Assembly: GCA_048268485.1 (NCBI GenBank)
Contig: JBLWVL010000001.1
Location: forward strand, 1 to 64,000
Direction of reading: 5' to 3'
DNA: 64,000 nt
Source: Oceanospirillum sp048268485
Lineage (GTDB): Bacteria > Pseudomonadota > Gammaproteobacteria > Pseudomonadales > Halomonadaceae
Numbering within the stretch: position 1 is the stretch's first letter; the number at the start of each line of letters is the position of its first letter. The position numbers and the translations under genes were made by a program. This document shows positions 6,109 to 14,393 of this stretch, one piece after another. Under the pieces are notes generated by a model. That model had not been told where the DNA came from, did not search any database, and worked only from the letters and a program-made list of their open reading frames with translations.

Positions 6109-8393
6109 TAAAAAACTGTAGATTCAGAATTTATCCAAGCTGGATTTTCCCAGCTCAACCCACACTCCGGATCATAAAGATCCTTGTTCTCTAACCTTAA
6201 AAACTGGTCACCAAATTTTTCCGGTTGTATCGCCTGGACGGCTCCATACGCTCTTAATGCTTTGATACCTTGCTCAGGAATCTGTACCAGATAGCGTTGC
6301 AGCTTGCGAGCGATGCCACCGACCTGATCGGCATATTCCAGATCATTAAGTAATTGTTCTATCGATCCGCCTTGAATTTCTGATCCACCAACATACGGCA
6401 CAATCACCGGATGCATATTGCTTTCGATCATCTGGAATTTATTGGCGATTTGCTCAAAGCGAATATCCAGGCCGTTAGGGTCAGTTGCATCCAGTTGTAC
6501 GCAATCGAGAATGGCTTTGGCGTCGAGTCCATCCTGAGTGCCTGCGGTTTTCTGCCAGTATACTTCCTGAAAGTAATCCCGAATCGCGTCAATGGATAAC
6601 AAGTTGTTGGCATGCTTGCGGTAGACCGAGCGGAAGGCGTCGGCATATTGCTTGAGTTCAGGCGGCACTGACCATTGTTCATCGGCCTTGAATACGCACA
6701 CCCGGCTTTCTTTCAGGGGCCGTTTCCCTTCACGATTACAGCGGCCGGCGGCCTGGGCAATCGAATCCAGTCCGGCTTCTGCCCGGTAAACTGCGGGGAA
6801 ATCGACATCAACACCGGCTTCAATCAGGGAGGTTGAAATCAGCCTGACTGGTTCACCGTCTATCAACCTTTTACGAATCTCTGCCAACTTTTCAGAGCGG
6901 TGTGCAGCGCACATCAGCGTGGTGAGGTGGGCTGCACCGTCTGACTCACGAAGTTGCTCAAACAGAGCTCGGGCGTGGCGGCGATTATTCACAATGCACA
7001 GCACTTGGGGTTGTTGCAGCAGTTCTGCCACCAGCTCATCATCGGTATATTCACCAATATATTCAACACGCACTCGTTCCAGTTGCTTGTGCAGTTGCTC
7101 TGGCTGCGGGGCCAGCTCCTGTGGTTTGTCGAAGCCATGTTCAAAGCCGTCTTCCAGTCTCAACGCAGGCTGGGTAGCGGTACACATCACCAGACTGGTT
7201 CGGTAGTTGAGCGCCAGCTCCTTGATCATGGCCACACACGGGCGCAGTAATTGGGTCGGCAGGGTTTGGGCTTCGTCCAGAATCACCACAGATTCAGAGA
7301 TATTGTGTAGCTTACGACAACGTGAAGAGCGGCTGGCAAACAGGCTTTCGAAAAACTGTACGGCGGTGGTAACGATAATTGGTGGCTCCCAGTTTTCAGC
7401 CGCTTCGCGCAGTTTGTCTTTACTGGATGGGTCTTTGCGGTTGACTGTATCTAGGTTAAACGCGCTGTGGTGCTCCAGTAGCGTAGCTTCACCTTCCTTG
7501 ATCGAGAGTGCCTCACGCCAGACCGCTGCGTTTTGCTCGACGATACTGGTAAAAGGAATCACCAGAATGACTCTGCGCAGATTGTGTTTTTGGGCGTGAT
7601 CCAGTGCAAATGCCAGCGAAGACAGGGTCTTACCTCCGCCAGTAGGCACGTTGAGTGTGAACAGCCCTGGATCAAATTCAGCCCGTTTACGAACGGTTGT
7701 CAGAATCTGCTTACGGGTTTGGTTAATACCTCCTTCTGACTGAAACTTCGGTTGGGCCATGTAGGCATCAAAGCGATTTTTCAGCTCATCTATCGAGGGG
7801 TAGTTCAGGTCACGGGCGGGACGATTTTCAATGCGGCGGTAAAACGCATCGGTATCGAGAAAGTCTGCATCGACCAGACAGGAATAAAGCATTCGGCCCA
7901 AAACAGAGAGCTGCCACGCAGGATTATCAGAAAACCTGAATGGTATCGATCCGATAGACGGTAGCTCAATCTCGCCTTGCCAATCTGAACTGAGTGTCGG
8001 CAATCCTTTAGCCTGAGTATTGAGTCGTTCATCGAGCGCAGATGTTCTCTGGCCATCGGTCGAGAACTTTCGATCTGCCAGGCCTGTGTGGTGGCCTGCA
8101 ATAGCGTGAGCCAATAACCAGCGGAAAAAAATGGGGATAGTTTCTTGCTTTAGAACTTGCTGCGCGCCGTGCGTCGAATGATCGACTTTGACTTGGGAGC
8201 CTTTTAAACGTTGCTGAAACTCTTCAGTGTATTTGCCGAGATCGTGCAGTAATCCGGCGGTACGAGCGAGATCCTGTCCGTTAAAATGTCGGGCTTTGTC
8301 TGCGGCCAACTCGCCTACGTCTTTAAGATGAGATTCGAGTGTTTGCCATTTATCTTCAGGCAAATCAGGAGCTGAGTGAGCGTACCAGCGCAT
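6108..8393 (-). CDS. cas3: CRISPR-associated helicase/nuclease Cas3 (with HD domain)
   Basis: The 761-aa protein has an N-terminal HD nuclease domain (His22, His50-Asp51, then a HAIAGHH segment near 95-102) fused to a superfamily 2 helicase. Walker A is PTGGGKT (250-256), the DExH box is DEAQ (373-376), and motif VI appears as QAAGRCNREG. Cas3 is recruited by Cascade and degrades target DNA. It is the first gene of the cas operon. Its stop codon lies within the Cascade target of the downstream module, so cas3 is separated from the Cascade genes by a regulatory insert of about 330 bp. Confidence 0.97.
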   Translation of the reverse strand: MRWYAHSAPDLPEDKWQTLESHLKDVGELAADKARHFNGQDLARTAGLLHDLGKYTEEFQQRLKGSQVKVDHSTHGAQQVLKQETIPIFFRWLLAHAIAGHHTGLADRKFSTDGQRTSALDERLNTQAKGLPTLSSDWQGEIELPSIGSIPFRFSDNPAWQLSVLGRMLYSCLVDADFLDTDAFYRRIENRPARDLNYPSIDELKNRFDAYMAQPKFQSEGGINQTRKQILTTVRKRAEFDPGLFTLNVPTGGGKTLSSLAFALDHAQKHNLRRVILVIPFTSIVEQNAAVWREALSIKEGEATLLEHHSAFNLDTVNRKDPSSKDKLREAAENWEPPIIVTTAVQFFESLFASRSSRCRKLHNISESVVILDEAQTLPTQLLRPCVAMIKELALNYRTSLVMCTATQPALRLEDGFEHGFDKPQELAPQPEQLHKQLERVRVEYIGEYTDDELVAELLQQPQVLCIVNNRRHARALFEQLRESDGAAHLTTLMCAAHRSEKLAEIRKRLIDGEPVRLISTSLIEAGVDVDFPAVYRAEAGLDSIAQAAGRCNREGKRPLKESRVCVFKADEQWSVPPELKQYADAFRSVYRKHANNLLSIDAIRDYFQEVYWQKTAGTQDGLDAKAILDCVQLDATDPNGLDIRFEQIANKFQMIESNMHPVIVPYVGGSEIQGGSIEQLLNDLEYADQVGGIARKLQRYLVQIPEQGIKALRAYGAVQAIQPEKFGDQFLRLENKDLYDPECGLSWENPAWINSESTVF

Positions 8394-8461
8394 TAGAAAT
8401 GTCCTTATTTTTAAGTTCTTCGAGAAGGTGCGAAGAAATCCTGTATTCTTTAATCGTGAAT

Positions 8462-8490
8462 AAGATGTTGCTTTTATGAAAAACTGTCAA
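8462..8490 (-). promoter_or_regulatory. Candidate promoter of cas3
   Basis: A perfect TTGACA on the minus strand lies at 8485-8490. At 17-bp spacing the -10 would be CATCTT (8462-8467); TCTTAT occurs at 19-bp spacing. It sits 70-100 bp upstream of the cas3 ATG in the 151-bp gap after the toxin gene. The -10 is weak, so the exact start is uncertain. Confidence 0.4.
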
Positions 8491-8544
8491 CGCTGTATTA
8501 TGGTTTTGCCGCCGATGATTTATTTGCGGTATTCAGGTTGGTTG

Positions 8545-8910
8545 TCACTCAATAAACTGTTCCAGCATCTCGTCAGCACCAATCAATGGAATAATGCGAA
8601 TCAGCACCTGATCCAGTACGCCTTTCTCCGCCTGAGTAATCCGTTTAGCTTGTCGGTCTTTCCACGATAGCGTCTGTATCAGACTGGCTGCGACGACGGA
8701 GGGTTGATCCAGGTTGTTAACGGTTACCTCTGTTACGCCTCCACGAATACTGGTACTGATCGGGCAGCAGATCAGTAAACCGGTTTGCTGGTTATAGGCT
8801 TTAGAGGACAGCACAAGTGCAGGCCGATATTTGCCAATTTCTTTGCCCTTGGTGGGGTCAAAGTCCAGCCATATAATATCGTTTCGTTCCGGGATATAGG
8901 CTGCCGTCAT
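8545..8910 (-). CDS. MazF/PemK-family endoribonuclease toxin (ChpB type)
   Basis: The 121-aa protein has the PemK/MazF fold signature: YIPERNDIIWLDFDPTKG, then GKYRPALVLS and the strand LLICCPISTS. Such toxins cleave single-stranded mRNA at short sequences and are neutralised by a MazE partner. Its start overlaps the antitoxin's stop by 4 bp (ATGA). It lies directly upstream of cas3 on the same strand, with 151 bp between them. Confidence 0.92.
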   Translation of the reverse strand: MTAAYIPERNDIIWLDFDPTKGKEIGKYRPALVLSSKAYNQQTGLLICCPISTSIRGGVTEVTVNNLDQPSVVAASLIQTLSWKDRQAKRITQAEKGVLDQVLIRIIPLIGADEMLEQFIE

Positions 8911-9170
8911 ACGTCACCTAATTCGGATACTGAAGGTGTTGCTATTTCGTCAGCATGGGACGTCTTTTCATCCAATCCTTCAAGTAGGGCTGCTTCGGAA
9001 AAAGGGAGCTTGAGTTTTTTCCGGGAGTTTTCAGCCGCTTCAATGATAATACGACCTTCTTTAGCTTCAATGTTGATATTGCTGTGTATTGATAACCCTG
9101 TGTCGGCGAGAGTGCTGGCCGGTATGCGTACAGCTGCGCTGTTTCCCCATTTATTAATCTGTGTTTTCAT
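8907..9170 (-). CDS. MazE/PemI-family antitoxin
   Basis: This 87-aa protein begins MKTQINKWGNSAAVRIP, the AbrB/MazE swapped-hairpin DNA-binding domain that typically represses its own promoter, followed by an acidic C-terminal tail that would wrap the toxin. It has a Shine-Dalgarno AAGGAT and precedes the toxin, the usual antitoxin-first order. A palindrome at 9188-9206 upstream is the likely operator. Confidence 0.92.
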   Translation of the reverse strand: MKTQINKWGNSAAVRIPASTLADTGLSIHSNINIEAKEGRIIIEAAENSRKKLKLPFSEAALLEGLDEKTSHADEIATPSVSELGDV

Positions 9171-9187
9171 AACGTATATCCTTTTAT

Positions 9188-9206
9188 GTATCTACTATGT
9201 AGATAC
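9188..9206. promoter_or_regulatory. Palindromic operator of the MazEF-like pair
   Basis: GTATCTAC and GTAGATAC flank a TAT centre, giving a perfect 8-bp inverted repeat about 18 bp upstream of the antitoxin ATG. A TTGACA on the minus strand at 9227-9232 could be the -35, with the -10 next to or inside the palindrome. Autorepression by MazE is usual for the family. Confidence 0.6.
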
Positions 9207-9407
9207 GTTAGCATGAGAGTTATGACTGTCAAGTTTATGACTCATGAACAAGCTGTTTCCGTGAACGTTAGGTTTAAGAAGACGTTCTTTATCTCCCCTT
9301 CGTTTTCCTTCCCCATGTCCCCAATCTAAAAAAAAGGTCGCATCCCGGACAGAAACTCTTGTGTGCTTCAACAATAATGGAGACAACGCAAAATAGGATG
9401 TCTTGAG

Positions 9408-10649
9408 ATGAGTAACGACTTTACCCCATGGCTTGAGTGGATCGATTCACAACATGACACCATGCTGGCCAATACCATTGCCCTTTCTGAAATCAACTCA
9501 GGCAGCCTGAATGCCGGCGGTGTAAACCGTGTGGGCAATGAGCTGATCCGCATTTGCGAGCCTTTAGGTGGCGAGGTTGAGCGTATCAAGGTTGCGCCCT
9601 TCCAAAGCGTCAACAATAGCGGTGTTGTTGAAGAGTTTCCTTTGGGGGATGCGATCCGTATTCGTAAGCGCCCGGAAGCGCCGCTGCAGATTTTTTTCTG
9701 TGGCCATATGGATACCGTATTTGCCATTGATCACCACTTCCAGACCATCACTTGGCTGGATGACGATACGCTGAACGGCCCTGGTGTTGCTGATCTTAAA
9801 GGCGGTCTGATGGTGATGTTGACGGCAATTCAGGCCTTGGAGCGCAGTCCGTTTGCTGAACGTATCGGTTGGGAGATCCTGTTTAACTCCGATGAAGAGA
9901 TCGGCTCCGCCGCGTCTGCCCCTTTGATTGCCGAAGCGGCACAGCGCGTTAATTTAGGTTTGATCTACGAGCCAAGTTTCCCCGATGGCAATTTGGCCGG
10001 TGAGCGTAAAGGCAGCGGTAACTTCAGTGTTGTGATTCGTGGCCGTGCGGCCCATGCGGGGCGTGAACATCATTTGGGGCGTAATGCGATTCGTGCTATG
10101 TCGGACTTTATCGTCATGCTGGATGACCTGAACGGTCAGCGTGATGGTGTGACGATCAACCCTGGTTTTATCGAGGGTGGCGGTGCGGTCAATATCGTGC
10201 CGGATCTGTGTGTGTCCAAATTCAATATCCGACTGGAACAACCAGAGGATGAGCGCTGGTGTCAGAATCGGCTGGCGGAGATTGTTGCTAATATTCATGC
10301 CCGTGAAGGTATTCTGATTGAGCTGCACGGTGGCTTTACCCGTAAACCTAAGGTGCTGACGCCTGCTAACGAAAGGCTGTTCCGACTGGCGAAAGATTGC
10401 GGGGCTGACCTGGGTATGCAGATCCAGTGGCTGCCTACCGGAGGTTGCTGTGATGGCAACAACCTGGCGGCAGCGGGTATTCCTAATATTGACACCTTGG
10501 GGGTTCAGGGTGGCAAGATTCACTCCGCTGATGAGTATGTCAAAGTCTCCAGCTTTACCAAACGGGCTAAGCTGAGTGCGTTGATGCTGATGAAACTGGC
10601 CACCTCAGATGATCTGAGCTGGCTGGGTGTTCAGAAGGAGAAAGGTTGA
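9408..10649 (+). CDS. M20-family metallo-deacylase of the arginine succinyltransferase cluster
   Basis: The 413-aa protein shows the M20 zinc-peptidase motifs: GHMDTVF (His100, Asp102), GPGVADLKGG (Asp129) and SDEEIGS (Glu163-Glu164). Relatives include acetylornithine deacetylase, DapE and carboxypeptidase G2. It heads an operon with arginine succinyltransferase genes and overlaps the next gene by 4 bp. No astE (succinylglutamate desuccinylase) is in the window, so it may carry out that final step or a related N-deacylation; this is inference. Other M20 functions cannot be excluded. Confidence 0.85.
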   Translation: MSNDFTPWLEWIDSQHDTMLANTIALSEINSGSLNAGGVNRVGNELIRICEPLGGEVERIKVAPFQSVNNSGVVEEFPLGDAIRIRKRPEAPLQIFFCGHMDTVFAIDHHFQTITWLDDDTLNGPGVADLKGGLMVMLTAIQALERSPFAERIGWEILFNSDEEIGSAASAPLIAEAAQRVNLGLIYEPSFPDGNLAGERKGSGNFSVVIRGRAAHAGREHHLGRNAIRAMSDFIVMLDDLNGQRDGVTINPGFIEGGGAVNIVPDLCVSKFNIRLEQPEDERWCQNRLAEIVANIHAREGILIELHGGFTRKPKVLTPANERLFRLAKDCGADLGMQIQWLPTGGCCDGNNLAAAGIPNIDTLGVQGGKIHSADEYVKVSSFTKRAKLSALMLMKLATSDDLSWLGVQKEKG

Positions 10650-11677
10650 TGCTGGTACTGCGTCCTTTAGCGTTTCATGATCTGGCGGGACTTGAACGTC
10701 TTGCGGTGATCTCCGGTGGCCGCATGACCACGCTGCCGGATAACCGTGATCATCTGAGTCAGCTGATCAGCAATACCCAGCAATCGTTGCGTAAAGAGGT
10801 TGAGCGTCCGGCGGGTGAGAGCTATCACTTTGTGCTGGAAGATACCGAGACCAGTGAAGTCGTCGGCGTTTCCGGTATTGAAGCGGCGGTGGGTATTACC
10901 TCGCCCTTCTATAGCTACCGTATCGACGATGTGGTTCATGCCTCCAGTGAGCTACAGATTCATAACCGGGTGCCGGCGCTGCATCTCTGCCAGGATTATA
11001 CCGGTGCCTCCCGGCTGTATACCCTGTTTATGGATGATCAGCTTTTAGGTAAGGCGTATCGTCAGCCTGAGAATATTCATCTGCTTTCCCGTGCCCGTAT
11101 GCTGTTTATCGCGGCTCACCCTGAGCGCTTTTCTCCCCGGCTGATTGTCGAATTACAAGGCGTGGCGGATGAGAAAAATCAGTCACCGTTCTGGGAATGT
11201 CTGGGCCGTCATTTCTTTAATATGGATTTCAACAAAGCTAATTATCTCACCGGCATTAACTCCAAAGGTTTTATCGCCGATCTGATGCCGCATTATCCGG
11301 TGTATGTTCCTATGCTGAGCCCTGATGCTCAGGCAGTTCTGGGGAAAGCCCGTGCGGATATGCGTGATGTGCAGAAGCTGCTGGAAGAAGAGGGGTTCGA
11401 GTATCGCCGCTATGTGGATATTTTTGATGCAGGCCCAACGTTAGAAGCCCGAACCGAATATGTTCGCTCTGTTAGCCAAAGTCGCTGTATGCCTGTGGTG
11501 GTTGGTGTCGGAGATGGCGATAGCAATCATTCTCTGGCCCTGGTCAGCAACAATCAACTGAATAATTATCGCTGCATTATGGCATCGATTAATCCGGAGC
11601 AGCCGATGCTGAGTGAAGCCCAGGCTGAGGCACTCCAGCTGGCGTCCGGGGACAGTGCTCGCTTGCTTTGGCTGTAA
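10646..11677 (+). CDS. astA: Arginine N-succinyltransferase, AruF-like (alpha) subunit
   Basis: The 343-aa AstA-family protein begins MLVLRPLAFHDLAGLERLA and has the GNAT-like family segments HASSELQIHNRVPAL, SPFWECLGRHFFNMDF and DIFDAGPTLEARTEYVRS. It transfers succinate from succinyl-CoA to the alpha-amino group of arginine, the first AST step. Its N-terminal region resembles Pseudomonas AruF more than AruG, which suggests a heteromeric enzyme with the next gene. It overlaps the M20 gene by 4 bp. The fine assignment alpha versus beta is by recall of family sequences. Confidence 0.9.
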   Translation: MMLVLRPLAFHDLAGLERLAVISGGRMTTLPDNRDHLSQLISNTQQSLRKEVERPAGESYHFVLEDTETSEVVGVSGIEAAVGITSPFYSYRIDDVVHASSELQIHNRVPALHLCQDYTGASRLYTLFMDDQLLGKAYRQPENIHLLSRARMLFIAAHPERFSPRLIVELQGVADEKNQSPFWECLGRHFFNMDFNKANYLTGINSKGFIADLMPHYPVYVPMLSPDAQAVLGKARADMRDVQKLLEEEGFEYRRYVDIFDAGPTLEARTEYVRSVSQSRCMPVVVGVGDGDSNHSLALVSNNQLNNYRCIMASINPEQPMLSEAQAEALQLASGDSARLLWL

Positions 11678-11825
11678 AGCAGAGCCTGATCGGTGCGAAT
11701 TGCAATATATCTGCACCAGACTGAAGGTCACGGAAGCGTTCAGGCAGGAAGCTGAAAATGATAACAAACGTCAGTACTCCATAACTGGCAAACAACCTTT
11801 CTGAGATTTTGAGGAGCAATCCGCC

Positions 11826-12866
11826 ATGATGGTGGTTCGTCCAATTCAGGCTGATGACTATACAGCCCTGCGAGAACTTGCTCGCAAAACCGGCCCGGGT
11901 TTTACCTCTCTGCAGGATAACGATGGGCAGGTTGCTGGAAAAATTGAGGCTGCACTGGAGGCATTTAAGCCCAGTAGTTTGCCCGATGAAGCGCTCTATC
12001 TGTTTGTAATGGAGGAGACAGACACAGGTGATGTGGTGGGCATTTGTGGTATCGAAGCTGCCGTGGGGTTGAACGAGCCCTGGTATAACTATCGCGTGGG
12101 AACCCTGGTGCATGCTTCCCGTGAGCTGAATGTTTATAACCAGATTCATACCCTGACCATCTCTAATGATCACACCGGTTATTCAGAGCTGTGCACCCTG
12201 TTTCTGAGTCCGGAAGCGCGCCACAGCAAGAACGGTGCTTTACTGTCGAAATCCCGCTTTATGTTTTTGGCGGAGTTTCCCCAGCGCTTTAATGAATACC
12301 TGATAGCAGAGATGCGTGGTTACTCCGATGACAAGGGTGTGTCTCCATTTTGGGAAGGTCTGGGTCGTCACTTCTTCTCTCTGGACTTTGCTGAAGCGGA
12401 CACCCTGTCTTCTATGGATAAGGTGTTTATTGCTGAGCTGATGCCGAAGAACACCATCTACACCAACCTGCTGCCAAAGGATGCCCAGGAAGCGATCGGT
12501 AAAACCCATGAAGCGACAACCCCTGCCCGAAAACTGCTGGAAGCAGAAGGTATGCGCTACACCGGTTATGTGGATATTTTTGATGGCGGCCCGACGCTGG
12601 TTTCGCGCACCAATGATCTGCGTGCTGTACAGGAAAGCCGCTACGTTAAGGCCCATGTGGTTGATGAGAAAACAGAACATCAGCCGGAAGGCGAACTTTA
12701 TCTGGTCAGTACCACTGACTTTGCCAGCTTCCGCTGCTGTATGACGGCGGTGGATGTTTTGGGCAACCATGTTGTCGGCCTGCCAAAAGCTGTAGCCGAC
12801 GCACTTCAGATTACAGAAGGCACCACGGTACGCATCGTACCTATGGCGTCTGGAAGGAGATTCTAA
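11826..12866 (+). CDS. astA: Arginine N-succinyltransferase, AruG-like (beta) subunit
   Basis: The 346-aa protein is a second AstA paralogue. The segments EPWYNYRVGTLVHAS, SPFWEGLGRHFFSLDF and GYVDIFDGGPTLVSRT are characteristic, and the first resembles Pseudomonas AruG. It has GAGGAG as a strong Shine-Dalgarno, and only one base separates it from astD. A 148-bp non-coding gap separates it from the first paralogue; I see no terminator there. The two are probably subunits of one enzyme. Confidence 0.92.
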   Translation: MMVVRPIQADDYTALRELARKTGPGFTSLQDNDGQVAGKIEAALEAFKPSSLPDEALYLFVMEETDTGDVVGICGIEAAVGLNEPWYNYRVGTLVHASRELNVYNQIHTLTISNDHTGYSELCTLFLSPEARHSKNGALLSKSRFMFLAEFPQRFNEYLIAEMRGYSDDKGVSPFWEGLGRHFFSLDFAEADTLSSMDKVFIAELMPKNTIYTNLLPKDAQEAIGKTHEATTPARKLLEAEGMRYTGYVDIFDGGPTLVSRTNDLRAVQESRYVKAHVVDEKTEHQPEGELYLVSTTDFASFRCCMTAVDVLGNHVVGLPKAVADALQITEGTTVRIVPMASGRRF

Positions 12867-12867
12867 A

Positions 12868-14373
12868 ATGACTGCAAGTACTTCAAGTAGCAATACTGGC
12901 CAATGTTTTATCAATGGCGCATGGCAGACGGGTGAAGGCTCTGAATTTACCTCACTGAATCCTGCCACCGGCGAAGTGGTTTGGCAGGGCAGAGAAGCCT
13001 CCGCAGCTCAGGTTAATACTGCAATCGAAGCCGCGCGTGCGGCATCTGTCGATTGGGCGATGACATCTTTTGCTGACCGTGAAGCGATTGCGCGTCGCTT
13101 TGCTGAGCTGCTGGGGGATAACAAAGAAGAGATGGCGACGATTATCGCCACGGAAACCGGTAAACCGATCTGGGAAACCCGTACTGAAGTAGGCGCCATG
13201 ATCGGCAAAATCGCGATCTCGGTAAACGCTTATAACGAACGTACCGGTAGCCGTGTGAGTGAGGTAGCTGGTGCCCGTGCTGTTCTGCGTCACAAGCCAC
13301 ACGGTGTAGTTGCAGTATTCGGCCCCTACAACTTCCCCGGTCACCTGCCAAACGGTCATATCGTACCGTCACTGCTGGCGGGTAATACCGTGCTGTTAAA
13401 GCCAAGTGAACTGACGCCGCACGTTGCGGAATTTATGGTGCAACTGTGGGAGAAAGCCGGTCTGCCAGCGGGGGTTCTTAACCTGCTGCAGGGGCAGAAA
13501 GATACCGGTGTCGCACTGGCGGGTCACAATGATATTGATGGTCTCTTCTTTACCGGTAGCTCCCGCACAGGCCATATCCTGCACGAGCAGTTCGCCGGAC
13601 ATCCGGGCAAGATTCTGGCACTGGAGATGGGTGGTAACAACCCGCTGATCATCGACGAAGTGGCTGATATGAAAGCGGCGGTACACGAGACGATTCAGTC
13701 TGCGTACATCACCAGTGGTCAGCGCTGCACTTGTGCCCGTCGCCTGTTTGTACCTGTTGGTGAGTGGGGCGATCAGTTTATTGCTCAGCTGCAGAAAGCG
13801 GTTAGCCAGATCAAAGTGGGCGGTCAGTTTGATGAAGACGCGCCTTTCATGGGCAGTCTGATCTCTGAAGCCGCCGCTGATGGTATGGTCGCTGCACAAC
13901 AGAACCTATTGTCCCTGGGGGCAAGACCTCTGGTGAAACTGGAGAAACTGAAGCCGGGTACCGGTTTTCTTTCACCGGGTCTGATCGATGTGACCGCCTT
14001 GGTTGAGGCCGATACGTTACCTGATGAGGAGTACTTTGGCCCGCTGCTACAGGTGATCCGTTTCAGCGATTTTGATGAGGCGATCCGTCAGGCCAATAAC
14101 ACCCAATACGGTTTGTCTGCGGGACTGTTCAGTGACAGTGAAGCGCGCTTTAACTACTTCTACGACCGCATCCGTGCGGGCATCGTGAACTGGAACAAGC
14201 AGCTGACGGGTGCGTCCAGTGCCGCTCCGTTTGGTGGTGTGGGTGCCAGTGGTAATCACCGCGCAAGTGCTTACTACGCCGCGGACTACTGCTCTTATCC
14301 GGTAGCGGGTATGGAAGCAGACCAGCTGGTATTGCCGGAGACGCTGTCTCCTGGTCTGAACCTTGATGCCTAA
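12868..14373 (+). CDS. astD: N-succinylglutamate 5-semialdehyde dehydrogenase
   Basis: The 501-aa aldehyde dehydrogenase has the catalytic residues Glu253 (ALEMGG) and Cys287 (SGQRCTCARR) and the NAD-binding region FTGSSRTG. AstD oxidises succinylglutamate semialdehyde to succinylglutamate in the AST pathway. It is slightly longer than usual (about 487-490 aa) because of an N-terminal Ser/Thr-rich stretch. It starts one base after the aruG-like gene and lies 20 bp before astB, so the four genes are one transcription unit. Confidence 0.96.
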   Translation: MTASTSSSNTGQCFINGAWQTGEGSEFTSLNPATGEVVWQGREASAAQVNTAIEAARAASVDWAMTSFADREAIARRFAELLGDNKEEMATIIATETGKPIWETRTEVGAMIGKIAISVNAYNERTGSRVSEVAGARAVLRHKPHGVVAVFGPYNFPGHLPNGHIVPSLLAGNTVLLKPSELTPHVAEFMVQLWEKAGLPAGVLNLLQGQKDTGVALAGHNDIDGLFFTGSSRTGHILHEQFAGHPGKILALEMGGNNPLIIDEVADMKAAVHETIQSAYITSGQRCTCARRLFVPVGEWGDQFIAQLQKAVSQIKVGGQFDEDAPFMGSLISEAAADGMVAAQQNLLSLGARPLVKLEKLKPGTGFLSPGLIDVTALVEADTLPDEEYFGPLLQVIRFSDFDEAIRQANNTQYGLSAGLFSDSEARFNYFYDRIRAGIVNWNKQLTGASSAAPFGGVGASGNHRASAYYAADYCSYPVAGMEADQLVLPETLSPGLNLDA

Positions 14374-14393
14374 CAGACGGATGAAGAACTGAT

